Part shown: positions 24,909 through 33,488 of the stretch, piece after piece
Position numbering within the stretch: the first letter of the stretch is position 1
How the letters are laid out: the number at the start of each line of letters is the position of its first letter
Assembly (NCBI GenBank): GCA_017307755.1
Contig: JAFKGQ010000005.1
Coordinates: 434,001 to 498,000 of the forward strand
Reading direction: 5' to 3'
Length of the DNA: 64,000 bases
DNA from: Chitinophagaceae bacterium
GTDB lineage: Bacteria > Bacteroidota > Bacteroidia > Chitinophagales > Chitinophagaceae
Notes under the pieces: generated by a model
Told to the model about the DNA's origin: nothing
Seen by the model: only the letters and a program-made list of their open reading frames with translations
Database searches by the model: none
Made by a program: the position numbers and the translations under genes

Positions 24909-26540
24909 ATGAAGACGGCGACTATATTATTTTTGGTATTTATCAGTTACGGCTTTGCGTATTCGCAGGCCGTAGCTCCTTCTATAAGGCTGGAGAAGAA
25001 CGGCAATACCGCCCGGCTAATGATCGACCAACAACCATTTTTGATCCTGGGCGGGGAGCTGGGAAATTCCAGCGCTTCGAGCGTGGCGTACATGAAGCCT
25101 TATTGGCAGCGGTTAAGGGAAATGAATCTGAATACGGTGATCATGCCTGTTTATTGGGAGCTGATAGAACCGGAAGAGAACCGGTATAATTTCTCCCTTG
25201 TCGACAGTCTGTTGGATGAAGCGGTCCGGCACGATTTGAAAGTAGTGTTGTTATGGTTCGGCACCTGGAAGAACAGCATGAGCTGTTATACTCCGGCGTG
25301 GATGAAGACCAATCCCCGGCGCTTTCCACGGACGGCGGATAGCGCAGGCCGGAGCCAGGAGATCTTTTCTGTATTTGGCAAGGAGACGCTGGCAGCCGAC
25401 ATGAAAGCGTTTGCTACCCTGATGCGTCATATCAAGGTATGGGACGTTTCGGGAAGAACGGTCATCCTGGTCCAGGTGGAGAACGAGATCGGGATGTTGC
25501 CGACTGCCAGGGAGAGATCCCGTATAGCTGACGCCCTCTATAAAGAGAAGATACCGGAACCCTTAGCCGGCTATTTAAAGAAGAATAAAGATCGTATAGT
25601 GCCTGAGCTGCGGAAAAGATGGGATGCCAACGGAGGTAAGGTGGATGGCACCTGGGAGGAAGTATTTGGAAAGGGCATCGAGACGGAGGAGATTTTTCAG
25701 GCATGGTATTATGCCAGGTATGCGGGTGAGGTGGCTGCAGCCGGAAAGAAGGAATATGCGCTGCCTATGTACGTCAATGCGGCCCTGCCTCGTCCCGGCG
25801 TTCTTCCGGGGAGGTATCCAAGCGCGGGGCCGTTGCCGCATTTATCAGATATCTGGCAGGCGGCTGCTCCGGCCATCGATGTATTATCACCGGATTTTTA
25901 TAACCCGGACACCCGGTATTGGTGCGACTTGTACGTACGGAACGGGAATCCCTTGTTCATACCGGAAATGCAGTTTGACAGATCTGCGGCGATTAAAGTG
26001 TTTTTGGCGATTGGTCATTACAAAGCGTTTGGATTTTCTCCTTTTTCAATAGAATCGCCGTCGGATGCGTCGTTGTCTTTGGCCAGCAGCTATGCCCTTC
26101 TCTCTCAGCTTTCTCCGTTGATAACGGGACAAAAATGGCTGGCGATGGATGGGTTTTTCCTTGACCATAAGAACAGGAGCGATACGGTGCGTATGGGCAA
26201 TTATATCATTGTCGTATCGCATTATAATATCCTGCCCTGGGCCGCGGGGAGGAGGGATTCGGTCTGGAGCGCCACCGGCGGGATGATCATCCAGACCGGG
26301 GAAGACGAATTTTATGTGGCCGGAACGGGGTTTGCAGCGACCTTTAGTAATACGGATCAGGGGAAAGTGGCCAATATCCTTCGTTCGGAGGAGGTGGCCA
26401 TTGCCGGCGGCCGGGAAGTGATGGGCAGAAGAATGAATGGGGACCAGGACCACCAGGGAAGACATATCCGGTTTGCGACGGATGAATGGGGTATTCAAAA
26501 GGTAACTTTATATAATAGTCCAAAGGAAATCGAGCGATGA
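24909..26540 (+). CDS. GH35-type beta-galactosidase with DUF5597 domain, secreted
   Basis: 543 residues with a signal peptide (to about residue 20). The barrel begins with LILGGELGNSSASS and MPVYWELIEPEENRYNF. The acid/base Glu193 lies in VQVENEIG and the probable nucleophile Glu353 in FIPEMQ. After the barrel comes a beta domain (about 400-543, GEDEFYVAGTGF) corresponding to DUF5597. Related enzymes hydrolyse terminal beta-galactosides, and some act on galactosyl decorations of plant xyloglucan or xylan. It overlaps the next gene by 4 bp. A paralogous domain is fused in PUL2 (49422-52844). Confidence 0.85.
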   Translation: MKTATILFLVFISYGFAYSQAVAPSIRLEKNGNTARLMIDQQPFLILGGELGNSSASSVAYMKPYWQRLREMNLNTVIMPVYWELIEPEENRYNFSLVDSLLDEAVRHDLKVVLLWFGTWKNSMSCYTPAWMKTNPRRFPRTADSAGRSQEIFSVFGKETLAADMKAFATLMRHIKVWDVSGRTVILVQVENEIGMLPTARERSRIADALYKEKIPEPLAGYLKKNKDRIVPELRKRWDANGGKVDGTWEEVFGKGIETEEIFQAWYYARYAGEVAAAGKKEYALPMYVNAALPRPGVLPGRYPSAGPLPHLSDIWQAAAPAIDVLSPDFYNPDTRYWCDLYVRNGNPLFIPEMQFDRSAAIKVFLAIGHYKAFGFSPFSIESPSDASLSLASSYALLSQLSPLITGQKWLAMDGFFLDHKNRSDTVRMGNYIIVVSHYNILPWAAGRRDSVWSATGGMIIQTGEDEFYVAGTGFAATFSNTDQGKVANILRSEEVAIAGGREVMGRRMNGDQDHQGRHIRFATDEWGIQKVTLYNSPKEIER

Positions 26541-29500
26541 AAAAAAGATATTCCCGGATTGTTCCTGTGATGTTTTGTGGTTTGCTATCCATTGGGGTAG
26601 TTTCTGCCCAGGTGCGGCTACCTCGGCTGGTGAGTGACAGCATGGTCCTTCAACGGGAAAACTATGTCCGTGTCTGGGGTTGGGCGATGCCGGGGGAGAA
26701 AGTGACGGTGCGTTTTAACGGTCAGTCTCCGGCTGCTGTCGCGGATGCCGGGGGCAAGTGGGCGGTGGTGCTTGATCCTATGCAGGCAGGAGGGCCTTAC
26801 GATATGGAGATCGATGCTTCCAACAGGGTGATGGTGAGGGATATCCTCATAGGAGATGTATGGGTATGTTCGGGGCAATCCAATATGGAGCTGTCGATGG
26901 AAAGAGTCAAAGAGCGGTACCCTGATGTGATCGCTCAGCCGGCCAACCCGGCCATACGGCAATTCGCCGTGGGTATGAGGTATGATTTCAACACGCCACA
27001 GAAAGACCTTGCGGGCGGCGGCTGGCGGACGGCAACGCTCGGCGGTGTCCTCTCCTTTTCCGCTGTAGGGTATTTTTTTGCCAGGGAATTGTATGAAAAA
27101 TATCATGTGCCCATTGGTCTGATCAAGGCTGCTGTGGGCGGGTCGCCTGTTGAGGCCTGGTTAAGCGAAGGCGCCTTGCGTCAGTTCCCGGAGTATCTTT
27201 CGATAGCTGAAAAGTGTAAGGATACGGCTTATATCGAGGGCGTCCGGCGAAAAGAGGATTCGATAAGTAATGACTGGTATCGACGTCTTAATGGACAAGA
27301 TGCCGGCGTCCATGGTACAAAACCCTGGTATGACCCGACGTATGATGTATCCCGATGGCGGGAGATGGACGTGCCGGGCTCCTGGGGCTTTCCGTCAATG
27401 CCTCCTGTCCAGGGAGCTGTATGGTTCAGGAAGGATGTCGCTGTACCGGAACAACTAACGGGGCGGCCGGTGAAGCTGATGCTGGGACGTATTGTCGACC
27501 GGGACTCTGTTTATGTGAATGGGATCTTTGTAGGGACTACCGGGTATCAATATCCTCCGAGGCGGTATGAAATACCTGCCGGGGTGCTGAAGCCCGGGAA
27601 GAATACATTGGTGGTGAGGGTTATCAACAGTGCCGGCAGGGGAGAGTTTGTCGCGGATAAGCCTTATTGGCTGGGGATCGACGATATCCGGGTCGATCTG
27701 AAGGGGAAATGGAAATACGATTATGGGGTTGCTTCCACGCCGTTGGCGCCTACTACCTTTTTTCAATATAAGCCCCTGGGGTTATTCAACGGCATGATCG
27801 CCCCTCTTGTCGACTACAAGGTAAAAGGGGTGATCTGGTACCAGGGGGAGGCCAATACGGGGCGGGCCTGGGAATATAACCGTCTCTTTTCGGATATGAT
27901 CGCCGACTGGCGGCGGCATTGGGGACAGGACGATCTACCTTTTTTGTATGTACAGCTGCCCAATTACGGCGAGGCAAAGCCGCAGCCTTCGGAAAGTATC
28001 TGGGCGAACTTGCGTGAGGCGCAGCTGCAAACTCTTTCTGTCCCTCATACGGGTATGGCAGTAGCCATCGATGTGGGTGAATGGAACGATCTTCATCCCC
28101 TTGATAAAAAAGATGTAGGACTGCGGCTGGCGCTGGCGGCCAGGGCTATCGTCTATGGTGAGAAGGGGCTTGTCTATTCCGGACCCGTCTATCAATCCAT
28201 GCGGTGTGAAGGGAACAGGATATATCTGCGGTTTGCCCATACCGGCAGCGGGCTTATCGCCAAAGGAGGCGGACCTTTAAAAGGGTTTGCCATCGCCGGA
28301 CCTGATAAACATTTTGTTTGGGCAGACGCCGTTGTCGAGGGGAGTGAAGTGGTGGTGCAGAGCAAGCTGGTAAAAGCGCCTTTTGCGGTCCGTTATGCCT
28401 GGGCGGACAATCCTGCAGATGCCGACCTATATAATAAAGAGGGTTTGCCTGCCTCTCCTTTCCGGACGGATACCGTGGGACCTGTATCGTCTCCTGTTCG
28501 TCTTACGGCTGAGCAGGACCACCGCCGGATGATGCAGCTGTTGCAGATAGACTCGCTGCGGCCGGGTCCTTCGGGAGATCCGAACGCTCCAAACGCGGCA
28601 AATAGCGATGAATCGAAGGCCTGTCCTTATACCAGTCTGCCTGATCCGTTGGTGCTGAAGAGTGGGAAGAAGGTGACTACCGCCGACATGTGGCGGCGTC
28701 TTCGCAGACCGGAGATCGTGGCGGATTTTGACAGGGAGGTGTATGGGTGTGTGCCGGCGCATACGCCAAAAGTGAACTGGGAGGTATTATACAATTATAA
28801 GGAGAACAGAGGGGGTATTGTTACCATCATCAAACAACTGGTGGGGCATGTGGATAACAGCAGCTATCCGGCCGTCACTGTCGACATCGATCTGACGTTG
28901 TGTACGCCGGCAGGCGCCGGCGGACCTGTGCCTGTGATCATGGAATTTGGTTTTGGAAGAAGAAGACTGGAGGATTGGCAGCAACAGGTGCTGGCAAAGG
29001 GCTGGGGTTATGCCATTATCTACCCCACCAGCATCCAAGCCGACAACGGGGCCGGTCTTACGGAAGGCATTATCGGACTGGTAAATAAGGGGCAGCCACG
29101 CAAACCGGATGATTGGGGTGCGTTGAGGGCCTGGGCCTGGGGCGCCAGCCGTGCGTTGGATTATTTTGAGACAGACTCTGCGGTGGATGCAAAACAGGTG
29201 GGTATCGAAGGTCTTTCCCGGTATGGTAAAGCTGCTGTTGTCGCCATGGCTTATGAACCGCGTCTGGCTGTTGCATTCGTTGGATCCTCAGGCGAAGGCG
29301 GGGTCAAGATCCATCGTCGTCATTTTGGCGAGCAGGTGGAGAATGTGGCTTCTTCCGCCGAGTACCATTGGATGGCGGGCAATTTCCTGAAATATGCGGG
29401 TCCGCTTACGCCAAATGACCTGCCTGTGGATGCGCATGAGCTGGTGGCATTGTGCGCTCCACGTCCTGTATTTATCAGCTCGGGCTCTCCCCAGGTAGAA

Positions 29501-29743
29501 GGTAATTGGGTAGATGCCAGGGGTATGTTCCTGGGCGGTGCAGGGGCTTCGTCTGTATATGAGCTGTTGGGTAAAAAAGGTCTTGGAACGACCGTATTCC
29601 CTCCCATGGAGACGGCGTTGACGAATGGGGATATCGCTTTCCGCCAGCATAGCGGGGGGCATACTACAGGGCCTAACTGGCCGACTTTTTTGGAATGGGC
29701 GTCGCGATACATCAAGGCGCGGCAGGAAGTGTTGTCAAAATGA
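26537..29743 (+). CDS. Two-headed carbohydrate esterase: SASA/SGNH acetylesterase plus CE15 glucuronoyl esterase
   Basis: 1068 residues with a signal peptide (to about 25). The N-terminal half (about 25-640) is a sialate-O-acetylesterase-type SGNH enzyme with GDVWVCSGQSNMEL (nucleophile Ser115), the VIWYQGEAN block and LHPLDK near its end, with a jelly-roll beta insert at about 270-390. A linker of about 30 polar residues follows. The C-terminal part (about 690-1068) matches CE15: GLSRYGKA with Ser894, and the terminal GGHTTGPNW with His1042. The enzyme could remove acetyl groups and cut the ester between lignin alcohols and glucuronic acid on xylan. The fusion puts both ester removals in one polypeptide ahead of GH115 action. 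Confidence 0.87.
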   Translation: MKKRYSRIVPVMFCGLLSIGVVSAQVRLPRLVSDSMVLQRENYVRVWGWAMPGEKVTVRFNGQSPAAVADAGGKWAVVLDPMQAGGPYDMEIDASNRVMVRDILIGDVWVCSGQSNMELSMERVKERYPDVIAQPANPAIRQFAVGMRYDFNTPQKDLAGGGWRTATLGGVLSFSAVGYFFARELYEKYHVPIGLIKAAVGGSPVEAWLSEGALRQFPEYLSIAEKCKDTAYIEGVRRKEDSISNDWYRRLNGQDAGVHGTKPWYDPTYDVSRWREMDVPGSWGFPSMPPVQGAVWFRKDVAVPEQLTGRPVKLMLGRIVDRDSVYVNGIFVGTTGYQYPPRRYEIPAGVLKPGKNTLVVRVINSAGRGEFVADKPYWLGIDDIRVDLKGKWKYDYGVASTPLAPTTFFQYKPLGLFNGMIAPLVDYKVKGVIWYQGEANTGRAWEYNRLFSDMIADWRRHWGQDDLPFLYVQLPNYGEAKPQPSESIWANLREAQLQTLSVPHTGMAVAIDVGEWNDLHPLDKKDVGLRLALAARAIVYGEKGLVYSGPVYQSMRCEGNRIYLRFAHTGSGLIAKGGGPLKGFAIAGPDKHFVWADAVVEGSEVVVQSKLVKAPFAVRYAWADNPADADLYNKEGLPASPFRTDTVGPVSSPVRLTAEQDHRRMMQLLQIDSLRPGPSGDPNAPNAANSDESKACPYTSLPDPLVLKSGKKVTTADMWRRLRRPEIVADFDREVYGCVPAHTPKVNWEVLYNYKENRGGIVTIIKQLVGHVDNSSYPAVTVDIDLTLCTPAGAGGPVPVIMEFGFGRRRLEDWQQQVLAKGWGYAIIYPTSIQADNGAGLTEGIIGLVNKGQPRKPDDWGALRAWAWGASRALDYFETDSAVDAKQVGIEGLSRYGKAAVVAMAYEPRLAVAFVGSSGEGGVKIHRRHFGEQVENVASSAEYHWMAGNFLKYAGPLTPNDLPVDAHELVALCAPRPVFISSGSPQVEGNWVDARGMFLGGAGASSVYELLGKKGLGTTVFPPMETALTNGDIAFRQHSGGHTTGPNWPTFLEWASRYIKARQEVLSK

Positions 29744-29785
29744 GTCTCAGATCCTATTTTTACGTCTTAAACATTCAACAACGAC

Positions 29786-30961
29786 ATGGAAAGATTCTTG
29801 TTAATGGAAGAGACTATGAGATGGTTTGGCCCGAATGATCCGGTGAGCCTATGGGATATTCGTCAGGCAGGCTGTACGGGTGTGGTTACAGCGCTGCACC
29901 ATATCCCCGTAGGGGAGGTTTGGACGATAGAAGAGATCAATAAAAGAAAGGCGGAGGTAGAGGCTGCCGGTATGCGCTGGACGGTGATCGAAAGCCTGCC
30001 TGTTCATGAAGACATCAAGAAACAGAGCGGCGACTTTTCAAAGTACATCAGGAATTATCAGGAAAGCCTCCGTAATGTAGCTCGTTGCGGACTGGAGGTG
30101 GTGACCTATAATTTTATGCCTATCCTCGACTGGATGCGTACGGAGATCGCTTATGAGATGCCTGACAGGAGCAAGGCGCTCAGATTTGAAAAATCCGCTT
30201 TTGTCGCCTTTGACCTGTTCATCCTAAAAAGACCGGGTGCAGAAAAGGAATACACGAAAGAGGAGATTGAAAGGGCGAGGGCGCGTCATGCAAGGATGAG
30301 CGATGAAGAAAAAGAAACCCTTTACCGGAATACTTTGCTGGGTCTGCCCGGCAGCGAAGAGCGTTTTACGGAAGAACAGATACTTGCCGCCCTGCGTACG
30401 TATGAAGGGATCGATGCTGCCAAATTGAAACAGCATCTTTTTTATTTTCTCCGGCAGGTGGTGCCGGTGGCGGAGGCGGAAGGCCTGAAGATGGCCATCC
30501 ATCCGGATGATCCTCCCTTTCCCATATTAGGGTTACCGCGTATTGTCAGTACCGAGCAGGATGCCCGTGAGCTGCTGGACTGCGCTCCTTCTCCCGCCAA
30601 TGGGCTTTGTTTTTGCACGGGCTCTTATGGGGTCCGGGCGGACAATGATCTTCCCGGTATGGTGCGCCGGTTGGGCGATCACATACATTTTATTCACTTG
30701 CGCAGCACCAAGCGGGATGAGGAAGGGAATTTCTTTGAGGCCGATCACCTGGGAGGGGATGTGGACATGGTAGCAGTCATAAAAGAGCTGCTGACAGTGC
30801 AGACCAGGCGGGGGGTGTCTCTGCCTATGCGGCCGGATCATGGTCACCAGATGCTGGATGATCTGAAGAAGAAGACCTATCCCGGGTATAGCGCCATCGG
30901 CAGGCTGAGGGGGCTGGCTGAATTGAGGGGTATCCAATGGGGTATCCGCGGGATCCTGTAA
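29786..30961 (+). CDS. uxuA: Mannonate dehydratase
   Basis: 391 residues. The N-terminal block [20 protein letters not shown] and [13 protein letters not shown] is nearly that of E. coli UxuA, and metal-site regions such as [23 protein letters not shown] and RPDHGHQM are present. It converts D-mannonate to 2-keto-3-deoxygluconate in glucuronate breakdown, in the cytoplasm. The start at 29786 is the first Met; the Met at residue 7 (29804) aligns with the usual N-terminus. Its place in the susC operon ties import of glucuronylated xylan to uronate catabolism. No isomerase, KDG kinase or aldolase gene is in the window. Confidence 0.95.
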   Translation: MERFLLMEETMRWFGPNDPVSLWDIRQAGCTGVVTALHHIPVGEVWTIEEINKRKAEVEAAGMRWTVIESLPVHEDIKKQSGDFSKYIRNYQESLRNVARCGLEVVTYNFMPILDWMRTEIAYEMPDRSKALRFEKSAFVAFDLFILKRPGAEKEYTKEEIERARARHARMSDEEKETLYRNTLLGLPGSEERFTEEQILAALRTYEGIDAAKLKQHLFYFLRQVVPVAEAEGLKMAIHPDDPPFPILGLPRIVSTEQDARELLDCAPSPANGLCFCTGSYGVRADNDLPGMVRRLGDHIHFIHLRSTKRDEEGNFFEADHLGGDVDMVAVIKELLTVQTRRGVSLPMRPDHGHQMLDDLKKKTYPGYSAIGRLRGLAELRGIQWGIRGIL

Positions 30962-30984
30962 TTTGCGTCCATAAACGATCTATC

Positions 30985-32361
30985 ATGTTCGACAAGCAAG
31001 TCTATATAAGCCGCAGGCGGCGATTAAAACAGCAATTGGGCAAAGGACTTCTCCTTTTTTTGGGTAATGAGGAGAGCAGCATGAACTATAAGGATAACTG
31101 GTATCATTTCCGCCAGGACAGCAGCTTCCTGTATTTTTTTGGTCTTGACAAGCCGGGGTTGGCGGCAGTTATAGATGTCGAAGGCGACAAAGATATCCTT
31201 TTTGGAAGGGAGCTTACGCTGGACGAGATCGTATGGATGGGGCCCCAGCCTTCCATTGCGGAACAGGCGGCAGGGGTAGGTATTACGGATGTACGGCCTC
31301 CCGCCGGGTTAGCTGATGTACTTAAAAATTATAAGGGTTTGATACATTTCCTTCCTCCATACCGGCCTGAAAATATCCAGAAAATAAGTGAGTGGCTGGG
31401 GTTGTCGTTGACGGCTGTGAAGGAGGGGGCTTCTGTGCCGTTGATAAAGGCGGTGGTGGCTCAGCGCAGTATAAAGTCGGGAGAAGAAGTACGTCAGATA
31501 GAAGATGCGGTGGATATCACGGCCGCCATGCATCTTGCCGCGATCAAGGGGGCAAGGGATGGTATGACGGAGGCGCAGCTGGCCGGCACCCTTCAAGGCA
31601 TTGCCATTAGCGGGGGTGGTAATCTTTCCTTTCCTACCATCCTTACGGTACATGGACAGGTGCTGCATAATCATTATAGCAGTACGGTAATGCGTACGGG
31701 GCAGATGGCCTTATGTGACGCAGGGGCGGAGAATGCCATGCATTATGCCGGAGATATGACACGTACTTTCCCCGTGGGCAAGCGATTCGATTCGTTGCAG
31801 CGGGAGATGTATGACATTGTGTTAAGCGCACAGGAGGCGGCTGTTGCGGCTTTGAAACCGGGTATTCTTTTTCGGGACGTGCACTTCCTGGCGGCGGAGA
31901 AGCTGGTGGAGGGGCTGAAGGAGGCGGGTGTGATGAAGGGGGATGTAAAAGAGGCTGTTGCGGCGGGTGCACACACAATGGTCTTTCAGTGCGGGCTAGG
32001 GCATATGATGGGCCTGGATGTACACGACATGGAAGATCTGGGCGAGCCATACGTGGGTTATACGGATGAGCTGAAGAAAAGTACGGAGTTCGGATTGAAA
32101 TCCCTGCGTCTGGGTCGTGCGTTGGAGCCTGGTTTTGTCGTCACCATCGAGCCGGGGTTATATTTCATCCCCGAGCTGATGGATCTGCGGAAGTCCGAAA
32201 GAAAATACTTCGATTTTATCAATTATGATAAGCTGGAGGCTTTTCGTTCCTTTGGCGGTATACGTATCGAGGAGGACCTGCTGATCACGGATACGGGCAG
32301 CAGACTGTTGGGCAAGCCGTTGGCGAAGAGTGCGGAAGAAATAGAAGCGTTGAGAGGATAA
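30985..32361 (+). CDS. Xaa-Pro aminopeptidase, M24B family (PepP-like)
   Basis: 458 residues from the ATG at 30985; an in-frame extension to 30937 would overlap uxuA and is not preferred. The N-terminal non-catalytic domain (about 1-170) includes DSSFLYFFGL. The C-terminal pita-bread fold has the two-metal ligands: Asp in CDAGAEN and MHYAGDMTRTF, His in GLGHMMGLDVHD, Glu in TIEPG and Glu in IRIEEDLLI. It cleaves N-terminal residues before proline and is probably cytoplasmic, as no signal is seen. It is co-transcribed with uxuA (24 bp gap), an unusual partner; proline-rich cell-wall proteins may be the reason. Confidence 0.9.
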   Translation: MFDKQVYISRRRRLKQQLGKGLLLFLGNEESSMNYKDNWYHFRQDSSFLYFFGLDKPGLAAVIDVEGDKDILFGRELTLDEIVWMGPQPSIAEQAAGVGITDVRPPAGLADVLKNYKGLIHFLPPYRPENIQKISEWLGLSLTAVKEGASVPLIKAVVAQRSIKSGEEVRQIEDAVDITAAMHLAAIKGARDGMTEAQLAGTLQGIAISGGGNLSFPTILTVHGQVLHNHYSSTVMRTGQMALCDAGAENAMHYAGDMTRTFPVGKRFDSLQREMYDIVLSAQEAAVAALKPGILFRDVHFLAAEKLVEGLKEAGVMKGDVKEAVAAGAHTMVFQCGLGHMMGLDVHDMEDLGEPYVGYTDELKKSTEFGLKSLRLGRALEPGFVVTIEPGLYFIPELMDLRKSERKYFDFINYDKLEAFRSFGGIRIEEDLLITDTGSRLLGKPLAKSAEEIEALRG

Positions 32362-32370
32362 AAAACAGTT

Positions 32371-32790
32371 ATGAATAATAAATCCAACCGTCGTAAATTC
32401 CTGACCGCCGCAGCTGCTTTAGGTGCGGGGTCAGCCGCTGTATCCCTGCCATTTGTCGCGCAGGCGGCCCCTGCAGCCAAAACACCCCTGGCTCATCATG
32501 TATTCTTCTGGCTGAAGAATCCCGATTCCAAAGAGGACAGGGACAAGTTAGTAGAAGGGGTAAAGACATTAAAAAATATCCCTACGGTAAAAGAGCTGCA
32601 CGTGGGTGTTCTTGCCAATACCGAGAAAAGGGATGTAGTGGATGTCAGCTGGCAGGTGTCTGAGCTAATGTTCTTTACAGATCTGGCCGGGCAGGCCACG
32701 TATCAGAATCATCCGATCCACTTGGATTTTATAAAAAACTATGGCCATTTATGGGTTAAGGTGGTGGTATATGATGCGATGGAAGTATAG
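32371..32790 (+). CDS. Exported Dabb (stress-response A/B barrel) protein with Tat signal
   Basis: 139 residues. The N-terminus NRRKFLTAAAALGAGSAA is a twin-arginine signal with a cleavage region near AQAA. The mature part begins LAHHVFFWLKNPDSKEDRDKL and continues VKELHVGV, the pattern of the Dabb ferredoxin-like barrel, a dimeric domain of about 100 residues. Biochemical function is not known. It lies 9 bp after the peptidase gene at the end of the PUL1 rightward operon, and Dabb genes are frequent near Bacteroidota sugar-use genes. The Tat signal suggests it folds before export. Confidence 0.82.
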   Translation: MNNKSNRRKFLTAAAALGAGSAAVSLPFVAQAAPAAKTPLAHHVFFWLKNPDSKEDRDKLVEGVKTLKNIPTVKELHVGVLANTEKRDVVDVSWQVSELMFFTDLAGQATYQNHPIHLDFIKNYGHLWVKVVVYDAMEV

Positions 32791-32796
32791 GCCCCA

Positions 32797-33387
32797 TCAC
32801 ATGTCATCGGTGAGCTGGTCATAATCCTCCGGCCAGTCGAGGTCCTGCAGCACGCTGGATGAGTTCATTTCCAGGCGATAGATATTATCGGGATGGCTTC
32901 GGACGATGTCCTTGCATCCTTCAGGATCCGGATGTTCGAGGATGGCCTGACGCCAAAATGCGGAGAAGGTGACGGGGTTACCCACCTGGTTATCATAGGT
33001 GGGTTGAATGATACAAGCCTTGTCACGCCGATGTTGTTTGTCGAATGTTTTTTTCAGCAATGTATATTCTTCCGGGGCGATGAGCGCCATATCCGAAAGA
33101 CAGATCATATAACCTTCGCCATCGGCGTGGGTTATCCCTGTTTGGATGGAGCCGGTCATGCCTGTTTCATACCGGGGGTTGTGTACGATCTTTACGGGCA
33201 ATCCTTTTAACGTCTCCCCGATCAAAGGGGCCTCATATCCCGTCACCACGATGACCGGGCCTACTTTTGCGGTGAGAATATTTCCTACCACATAGGTCAA
33301 CAATGGTTTGCCTCTATAAGGGAGCAGCAGTTTATTTCTTCCCATCCTACGGGAAGAGCCTGCGGCTAAGACGATGGCGGTGAGCAT
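32797..33387 (-). CDS. MocA/MobA-like nucleotidyltransferase
   Basis: 196 residues. The signature AIVLAAGSSRRMGRNKLLLPYRGKPLL is the NTP-binding loop of the MobA/MocA group (quoted in part), with CLSDMALI as the metal-binding Asp region and NPVTFSAFW near the substrate site. Members transfer CMP or GMP to molybdopterin, but many homologues act on other phosphorylated substrates. No molybdenum-cofactor or molybdoenzyme gene is nearby, so the substrate is open. It converges on the Dabb gene with 6 bp between stop codons and is divergent from the sugar porter. Confidence 0.82.
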   Translation of the reverse strand: MLTAIVLAAGSSRRMGRNKLLLPYRGKPLLTYVVGNILTAKVGPVIVVTGYEAPLIGETLKGLPVKIVHNPRYETGMTGSIQTGITHADGEGYMICLSDMALIAPEEYTLLKKTFDKQHRRDKACIIQPTYDNQVGNPVTFSAFWRQAILEHPDPEGCKDIVRSHPDNIYRLEMNSSSVLQDLDWPEDYDQLTDDM

Positions 33388-33474
33388 ACCTGAAGTTACG
33401 GTAATAATGTCCGGTAGGAAAATATTCTATCACTCTCCGATAATATCCATGTACATTCCCTGCCGGGTGGGATA

Positions 33475-33482
33475 TATATTTG
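33475..33482 (+). promoter_or_regulatory. Promoter element just ahead of the sugar-porter start
   Basis: TATATTTG is an exact -7 type element whose last base is 6 bp before the ATG at 33489. Transcription would start at or next to the start codon, implying a leaderless mRNA, unless another promoter upstream is used. No TTG is found at the right distance. Confidence 0.35.
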
Positions 33483-33488
33483 AGAACT

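Noticed and set aside
32797..33387. Molybdenum-cofactor biosynthesis role for the MocA/MobA-like gene
   Set aside because: No molybdoenzyme or other cofactor gene is nearby; the fold supports only a generic nucleotidyltransferase call.
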